NCBI RefSeq assembly: GCF_020829685.1
Contig: NZ_JAIVFR010000151.1
Span: 1 to 10,064 of the forward strand
Direction: 5' to 3'
Length of the DNA: 10,064 nucleotides
Origin: Nostoc sp. CHAB 5715
GTDB lineage: Bacteria; Cyanobacteriota; Cyanobacteriia; Cyanobacteriales; Nostocaceae
The translations under genes and the position numbers were made by a program. This document shows, piece after piece, positions 6,083 to 10,064 of this stretch (its first letter is position 1; each line of letters begins with the position of its first letter). The notes under the pieces are model-generated. The model did not search any database and was not told where the DNA came from. It saw only the letters and a program-made list of their open reading frames with translations.

Positions 6083-6096
6083 TCAATTGCAATTGA
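6083..6096. promoter_or_regulatory. Perfect 14-bp palindrome upstream of the reductase gene
   Basis: tcaattgcaattga is a perfect 14-bp palindrome about 100 bp before the reductase start. Its size and symmetry fit a binding site for a dimeric regulator. No promoter elements of comparable quality are visible beside it, so its role is inferred from shape only. Confidence 0.3.
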
Positions 6097-6183
6097 TTAT
6101 TTGTCTTACCTTGAGCCGACAAGCGAGTAGCTCTTAATTGTGTGTTTCGGCAATAACGAGGAGTTTGGTAAGACTTAAATTTT

Positions 6184-6188
6184 GGAGG
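6184..6188 (+). promoter_or_regulatory. Ribosome binding site that fixes the reductase start
   Basis: ggagg at 6184-6188 lies 9 nt before the ATG at 6198. It selects this ATG over the upstream in-frame TTG at 6138, which would add 20 residues not typical of the family. Confidence 0.8.
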
Positions 6189-6197
6189 ATAAAACCA

Positions 6198-7025
6198 ATG
6201 GAGATTCAAGGTAAAGTTGCCCTAATTACAGGGGCTTCGCGTGGGATTGGACGAGCGATCGCACTCGAACTAGCGCAAATCGGCATCAAGCGGCTGATAT
6301 TGGTAGCACGCGATCGCCAAAAGTTAGTCGAGGTAGCTAACGAAATCGAGGCGATGGGAACAGAAGCTGCGATCGTGGCATTAGATTTGACGCAAACAAT
6401 TGAAGTAAATATCGCTGTTGCCCAACTGTGGCGCAATTACGGACAGATTCACCTGCTGGTTAATTGTGCGGGAGTCGCATACCAAAGCTCGTTTTTGCAA
6501 TCTAAAATGCCCCAAGTTCAAGAAGAACTCTCTGTGAACTTGTTAGGGATGTACAACCTCACGAGTCTGATAGCTAGACGCATGGCCAGCCAAAGGCAAG
6601 GGACAATCGTCAATGTATCGAGTCTGATGGGGAAAGTGGCTGCACCGACGATGGCGACTTACTCAGCTACCAAGTTTGCCATCTTAGGATTTACCCAAGC
6701 CTTGCGCCAGGAACTAGCTGATTACAATATCCGAGTCATTGCATTACTGCCTTCTTTGACAGACACAGATATGGTGCGCGACTTAAAATTATTTCGCTGG
6801 GTGATCCCCATGACTCCCCAACAAGTGGCTAAAGCGCTCGTCACCGGAATGCAAAATGATTCACCAGAAATTTTAGTCGGATGGCAAAGTCATTTAGCTG
6901 TATGGTGTCAACGCCTTGCTCCCTGGTTGCTAGAGCTAATTTTACGAATAGCAACTCCGCCAGCATCAACGAAACAACAGCCGAGTCAAAAACTGAAAAA
7001 GCTAATGCCGAAACTGAATTTTTGA
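6198..7025 (+). CDS. Short-chain dehydrogenase/reductase (SDR) family oxidoreductase
   Basis: 275 residues, a classical SDR with a Rossmann fold. The cofactor motif TGASRGIG is at 11-18; the basic R15, and R38 after the second strand, suggest NADP(H). Also visible are D63 (ALDL), NCAG at 89-92, N114, catalytic S141/S142 (NVSSL), and Y155/K159 in YSATK, so the active site is complete. The substrate cannot be read from sequence; FabG-like ketoreductases and DltE-like reductases share this pattern. The C-terminal 45 residues hold an amphipathic or hydrophobic stretch (about 233-252), then a Lys/Gln-rich tail, perhaps for membrane association. It aligns in style with HetN-type ketoreductases but has SQRQGTIVN where HetN carries its RGSGR signal, so HetN is not called. 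The gene stands alone on the + strand, convergent with the broken gene at 7649-7139. Confidence 0.9.
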   Translation: MEIQGKVALITGASRGIGRAIALELAQIGIKRLILVARDRQKLVEVANEIEAMGTEAAIVALDLTQTIEVNIAVAQLWRNYGQIHLLVNCAGVAYQSSFLQSKMPQVQEELSVNLLGMYNLTSLIARRMASQRQGTIVNVSSLMGKVAAPTMATYSATKFAILGFTQALRQELADYNIRVIALLPSLTDTDMVRDLKLFRWVIPMTPQQVAKALVTGMQNDSPEILVGWQSHLAVWCQRLAPWLLELILRIATPPASTKQQPSQKLKKLMPKLNF

Positions 7026-7138
7026 TGGTTTGTTCTGGACAAGAACATGATTTATGGCGTGTCTGCCTGCACATAAATCCTAAATTTTTTAGCGCATCAC
7101 CTACCCTACTGGGATCAATAGACATCTCCAGAAATTAA

Positions 7139-7649
7139 TTATGCGTTACCATAAATAGTCGCCCCTAGAACTAACAGAATTTCTACCAAAGCTGCGATCG
7201 CCACCGGAAAGGGCGGGTACGCGATCGCGCCATAATGATTTGAGTTCCAATAAGAAACAGGGCTGATAAAACGGTAATTACTGAAGGGAAAAAAGGTCGG
7301 TGAGCGTCGTTGTTATCTAGTGGTAAATCTAAAAGAGAGTGTAGCACCATACTGGTAAAGCCAACTTCAATCAACTGCCAACTCAAGACATGGGCAATCA
7401 ATATCCCAAGCAACGCCAGAGGAATCGAATGAAACGTACTGACAATAGCTTGCCAAAAAGGTTGATAATAGACTTCTGACCAAATGTGGCGTGTCGGCAG
7501 ATGATAAACAAACTTCATTAAGAAGTAGAACACAAAGATGGGAATATCTGGTAAGACTGCGCCGATCACAATTGCCGGACTTGCCTGAGTTCGTAGTTGT
7601 TGATTGAAAATGACCAAATTGAGAGAATAGCGTGACTTGGGGTATTCAT
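7139..7649 (-). pseudogene. Multi-pass membrane protein (YdjM-like metal-dependent hydrolase type), disrupted by two frameshifts
   Basis: Reading leftward, ATG at 7649 gives MNTPSHAIL. A 2-nt excess in a CTCTC run (about 7620-7626) then shifts the frame to NLVIFNQQLRTQASPAIVIG, IGAVLPDIPIFVFYF and on to LHSLLDLPLDNNDAHRPFF. A missing base in or beside the T6 run (plus-strand 7287-7292) shifts it again, to PFSNYRFISPVSYWNSNHYG, an Ala/Leu-rich membrane segment, and TAA at 7141-7139. The span of 511 nt is 3n+1, exactly what +2 and -1 predict from a 510-nt, 169-codon gene. The PSHA, LPD, HSLLDLP and DAH motifs look like the His/Asp pattern of membrane-bound YdjM-type hydrolases; that family call is from memory. 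Taken without the correction, the middle frame alone would read as a 161-residue protein with false ends. Both lesions lie in simple repeats, so sequencing error remains possible. Confidence 0.75.
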
Positions 7650-7713
7650 TGTATATATGCTGAGTCAAGTGCTATTAGAGACTGATGCGAGATTTTTAGA
7701 TATAACTCATATT

Positions 7714-7717
7714 GGAG
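7714..7717 (+). promoter_or_regulatory. Ribosome binding site that fixes the GH57 start
   Basis: ggag at 7714-7717 lies 9 nt before the ATG at 7727. An in-frame TTG at 7712 overlaps this site, so the ATG is the better start. Confidence 0.7.
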
Positions 7718-7726
7718 CAACCAGAA

Positions 7727-9223
7727 ATGCTTTCCTTCCCCACAACTCTTAGTAATTTGCCCGAAATCATTGATGGCTTGCCAAATATATCTGGTTGGGA
7801 AACAGAGGTTCTCTCTGTAGTTAACCATAATCAGTCGGTATTTTTACCAACAACAAATATCCGCTTAGAAGATGTAAATGCTGTGTTTGCGATCGCCTTA
7901 CACATGCACCAACCAACTATACCTGCTGGAAATGGTGGTACACTCATTAGCAATCTGCAATATATGTTTGAACATCCTAATGAAGGGGATAACCACAATG
8001 CAGATCCTTTTGCCCATTGTTACAGCCGCATGGGAGATTTTATCCCCGAACTTGTAAATCAAGGTTGTAATCCCCGTGTGATGTTGGATTACTCAGGTAA
8101 TCTTCTGTGGGGACTGCGGCAAATGGGACGCGGTGATGTTCTCGATAATCTCAAACGTATTACTTGCGACCCAACCTACCAACCTTATGTAGAATGGCTG
8201 GGTACAATGTGGGGTCATGCAGTTATTCCTTCCACACCAATAGCAGATATTAAATTGCATATCATCGCATGGCAACATCACTTTGCGGCAATTTTTGGCT
8301 GGGAAGCATTAGCGCGAGTTAAAGGATTTTCGCCCCCAGAAATGCATCTACCAAATCACCCTGACGCTCTCTTTGAATTTGTGAAAGCGCTAAAAGAATG
8401 TGGATATCGCTGGTTACTCGTTCAAGAACATTCTGTAGAAACAATTAGCGGTCAATCTCTTACCCACAAACATTTACCACATCATTTGATTGCCCGCAAT
8501 TCTCAAGGCGAAACAATTAGCATTACAGCCTTAATTAAAACCCAAGGTTCGGATACTAAATTAGTTGCACAAATGCAACCTTATTATGAAGCCAAAACAT
8601 TATTAAAACAACAGATTGGGAGTGCTTTTGTACCACCAATAGTTAGCCAAATTGGAGATGGTGAAAATGGTGGCGTGATGATGAATGAATTTCCTAGCGC
8701 CTTTAAACAAGCTTGGTGGGATATGGTCAATAACGGCGGAGGTAAATCAGGTATAGTCGGGATGTGTGGTACAGAATATTTAGAATTAATCGAAGCTGCT
8801 GGATGCAAACCTGAAGACTATCCAACTTGTCAGCCAGTGGGACAACATCAGATTTGGGAGCGAGTTTTACCAGATAATTGTCAACCTGAAGCTGTAGAGA
8901 ATGCCATTCAAAAATTAAAGCAAATAAACTCTAATTTTCATTTGGATGGAGCTTCGTGGACAAATCATATCAGTTGGGTAAAAGGATATGAAAATGTGTT
9001 GTCACCCATGTATCAACTAAGCAGTTTATTCCATCAAAAATTTGATCCATTACAGCAATTTGACTCAGCAGAACCTGTTACCAGACAATCTCATTACCGT
9101 AACGTTCTTTTACATAACCTTTTGTTGCAAACCAGTTGTTTTCGTTATTGGGGACAAGGTGCTTGGACTGATTATGCGCGGGAAATTTATCAACGTGGCG
9201 AAAATTTATTGCAGATAAATTGA
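7727..9223 (+). CDS. Glycoside hydrolase family 57 protein
   Basis: 498 residues from the ATG at 7727. GH57 enzymes act on alpha-glucans (alpha-amylase, 4-alpha-glucanotransferase, branching enzyme, amylopullulanase) on a (beta/alpha)7 barrel. Visible conserved regions: HMHQP at 59-63 (region 1), DYSGNLLWGL at 121-130, E205 in GFSPPEMHLP (position of the nucleophile region), and GDGENGG at 310-316, where D311 lies in the acid/base region. A Trp-rich C-terminal helical part with WTNHISWVKGYE follows. There is no signal peptide, so it is probably cytoplasmic and could act on glycogen. It is not the GH57 branching-enzyme type, whose N-terminus has a different H-x-H-L-P motif. Exact specificity cannot be assigned. 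It is divergent from the broken membrane protein gene with only about 77 bp between starts, and is followed by repeats. Confidence 0.88.
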   Translation: MLSFPTTLSNLPEIIDGLPNISGWETEVLSVVNHNQSVFLPTTNIRLEDVNAVFAIALHMHQPTIPAGNGGTLISNLQYMFEHPNEGDNHNADPFAHCYSRMGDFIPELVNQGCNPRVMLDYSGNLLWGLRQMGRGDVLDNLKRITCDPTYQPYVEWLGTMWGHAVIPSTPIADIKLHIIAWQHHFAAIFGWEALARVKGFSPPEMHLPNHPDALFEFVKALKECGYRWLLVQEHSVETISGQSLTHKHLPHHLIARNSQGETISITALIKTQGSDTKLVAQMQPYYEAKTLLKQQIGSAFVPPIVSQIGDGENGGVMMNEFPSAFKQAWWDMVNNGGGKSGIVGMCGTEYLELIEAAGCKPEDYPTCQPVGQHQIWERVLPDNCQPEAVENAIQKLKQINSNFHLDGASWTNHISWVKGYENVLSPMYQLSSLFHQKFDPLQQFDSAEPVTRQSHYRNVLLHNLLLQTSCFRYWGQGAWTDYAREIYQRGENLLQIN

Positions 9224-9272
9224 ACTGGGGACTGGAAGCTAGTACAATAGACCTCTTGCTTGAAGAAGAACC

Positions 9273-9300
9273 CAGAAGTCAGAATTCAGGAATCAGAATC
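9273..9300 (+). repeat. Degenerate CAGAANT heptanucleotide repeat, four copies
   Basis: cagaagt, cagaatt, caggaat and cagaatc follow one another at a 7-bp period from 9273 to 9300. This is a second heptanucleotide repeat of the kind seen in filamentous cyanobacteria, here degenerate, just downstream of the GH57 gene. Confidence 0.6.
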
Positions 9301-9630
9301 AATACTTCGGCTACGCTCAGGACAAGCTCAGGACAAGCTCTCCCAAGGCTCAGTGCATCGCCTAAATTTATTTATGGTTACTGAGTTTACGGTGAGCATC
9401 TCGGCTCCGCTCAATGGAACCGCAGTCGAACTGCGTAGCCGAAGTATGGGGATCAAAAATGTTTGAATACTTCGACAAGCTCAGTACAAGTTTTGAATAC
9501 TTCGGCTACGCTCAGGACAAGCGAGCGTACAAGTTTTGAATACTTCGGCTACGCCCTTCTCTACGAGAGGCTGCGCCAACGGCTACGCTCAGGACAAGCG
9601 AGCGTACAAGTTTTGAATTCGGAGCGAAGC
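9301..9630. repeat. Block of dispersed repeats built on tacttcggctacgctcagga
   Basis: Complete or partial copies of tacttcggctacgctcagga occur around 9303-9325, 9467-9490, 9499-9520, 9541-9555 and 9581-9595, with an inverted piece (gcgtagccgaagta) near 9434-9447. A 38-bp segment is identical at 9504-9541 and 9581-9618. The open frames over this block (9260-9466, 9463-9681) translate the repeat itself into R-S-G-Q-A-type peptides and are not genes. It lies between the GH57 gene and the aldolase 3' end; no transposase is visible. Confidence 0.75.
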
Positions 9631-9672
9631 GACGTGACCTTGCTTATTATCCCAGTGTCAAAAAACACAACA

Positions 9673-9903
9673 CTAATTTAGCAAATCAGGTTCTTCGCGC
9701 ACAATTCTGTCGTAAAGGGGCTGGAAGCCGAACCACCCACTTGTATGTGACCCCACTTGAGTTTGTGTTAAACGGGCTGTTTCATGTTTGATAGTAGTGG
9801 GTCTACCCGCAGCTTCTGCCAGTAGTTGGGCTTGGCACGATCGCTCTAAGTTAATGTACCAATAGGCAGCTTCATCTACCGTATGTCCCACAGTTAAAAT
9901 GCT
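9673..9903 (-). pseudogene. Class II aldolase/adducin family protein, C-terminal part only (5' part lost)
   Basis: Reading leftward from about 9903, the frame gives ILTVGHTVDEAAYWYINLER, then CQAQLLAEAAGRPTTI, a QVGSH segment, and FGFQPLYDRIVREEPDLLN before TAG at 9675-9673. This matches the C-terminal third of class II aldolase/adducin-type proteins, a Zn-dependent fold usually about 250 residues long, where TVDEA and PLYDRIVRE-x-PDL are family hallmarks. The upstream two thirds should lie to the right, but at about 9900 the sequence turns back into an inverted copy of the same segment. The gene is therefore broken here, either biologically or by misassembly. An apparent ATG at 9912 lies inside the inverted copy and is not a real start. 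Confidence 0.75.
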
Positions 9904-10021
9904 GTGGGACATACGGTAGATGAAGCTGCCTATTGGTACATTAACTTAGAGCGATCGTGCCAAGCCCAACTACTGGCAGAAGCTGCGGGTAGACCCACTA
10001 CTATCAAACATGAAACAGCCC
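9774..10021. repeat. Perfect 120-bp inverted repeat with 8-nt spacer (foldback)
   Basis: Positions 9774-9893 and 9902-10021 are exact reverse complements over 120 bp, separated by ttaaaatg. The arms are aldolase coding sequence, not a transposon end. Beyond the right arm the remaining 43 bases (10022-10064) match nothing else in the window. A perfect, near-zero-loop hairpin of this size inside a gene fits a foldback artefact at a contig end or a very recent inverted duplication. Confidence 0.95.
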
Positions 10022-10035
10022 AGCGAGCGCGCTGA
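9904..10035 (+). pseudogene. Inverted fragment of the class II aldolase/adducin gene
   Basis: The right arm of the foldback carries, on the + strand, the same codons as the leftward aldolase fragment (VGHTVDEAAYWYINLERSCQ through KHETA). It then leaves the homology and runs into QRAR and a TGA at 10033-10035. It has no start of its own and lacks the C-terminal 35 or so residues. It is a by-product of the inverted duplication, or of misassembly, not a working gene. Confidence 0.7.
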
Positions 10036-10064
10036 AGTTGAGACAATACCCGACCAAGAATACG

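Larger units (their letters stand above)
4654..6197. other. Long non-coding, repeat-rich intergenic region
   Basis: About 1.5 kb without a gene I can support. From left to right: two related MITE-like elements (4773-4915 and 4935-5038); a G-rich tract with three GGGG runs (5065-5080) and a further GGG at 5092; an inverted repeat at 5181-5227; an AT-rich tract (about 5430-5900); and the leader of the downstream reductase gene. Open frames at 5428-5706 (+) and 5669-5343 (-) overlap each other, depend on low-complexity AT-rich sequence and show no motif, so they are not called. Confidence 0.6.

Noticed and set aside
6138..6197. 20-residue N-terminal extension of the reductase from a TTG
   Set aside because: The ATG at 6198 has ggagg at good spacing and begins at the usual point before the Rossmann motif.
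7031..7047. tgttct/agaaca hairpin after the reductase as a terminator
   Set aside because: Only 6 bp, AT-leaning, and without a following T-run.
7183..7668. 161-residue single-frame protein on the minus strand
   Set aside because: Its N- and C-terminal parts are out-of-frame readings; the other frames give family-like ends, so it is treated as a frameshifted gene.
9260..9681. Two small + frames (68 and 72 residues)
   Set aside because: They translate dispersed repeats, including the same R-S-G-Q-A string several times, and have no start signals.

Overview
The window looks like a chromosomal accessory stretch of a filamentous cyanobacterium, probably one of the Nostocales. The grounds are repeated GCGATCGC (HIP1-type) octamers (for example near 5363, 6256, 6309, 7195 and 7891), a GGGAGTA heptanucleotide tandem repeat, several small palindromic or MITE-like elements, and proteins that read as cyanobacterial. 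Genes are sparse: nearly half of the window is non-coding, and the left part is strikingly AT-rich.

Left half (1-4653): a peptide secretion locus. The 5' end of an HlyD-type membrane fusion protein gene runs leftward off the window (159 to 1). After about 970 bp of AT-rich DNA come a good sigma70-type promoter (1000-1027) and two tandem small genes (1135-1380, 1448-1702). They encode peptides with nearly identical 20-residue double-glycine leaders and Cys-free, Lys/Pro-rich mature parts. A structured spacer follows (hairpins, a MITE-like element, a strong intrinsic terminator), then a full-length ABC exporter with an N-terminal C39 leader peptidase (2509-4653). Together these form a plausible precursor, processing exporter and periplasmic adaptor set. 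The outer-membrane TolC-type channel is not in view.

Middle (4654-6197): about 1.5 kb with no convincing gene. It holds two related elements with tatagcaatcc ends, one of which encloses the heptad repeat, plus other hairpin repeats and an AT-rich tract.

Right half: a classical short-chain dehydrogenase/reductase (6198-7025); a leftward membrane protein gene broken by two frameshifts that can be reconstructed (7649 to 7139); and an intact GH57 family glycoside hydrolase (7727-9223) divergent from it. Beyond this is a block of dispersed repeats (9273-9625). Last is the 3' end of a class II aldolase/adducin gene (leftward, 9903 to 9673), whose upstream part is replaced by a perfect 120-bp inverted copy of itself with an 8-nt spacer, 43 bases from the window end. 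That foldback may be a real rearrangement but is also what a contig-end artefact looks like.

The most interesting feature is the tandem double-glycine peptide cassette and its dedicated exporter. The mature peptides share a Q-x-A-x-N motif repeated at a 16-residue interval and have no recognised function that I can assign from sequence alone.
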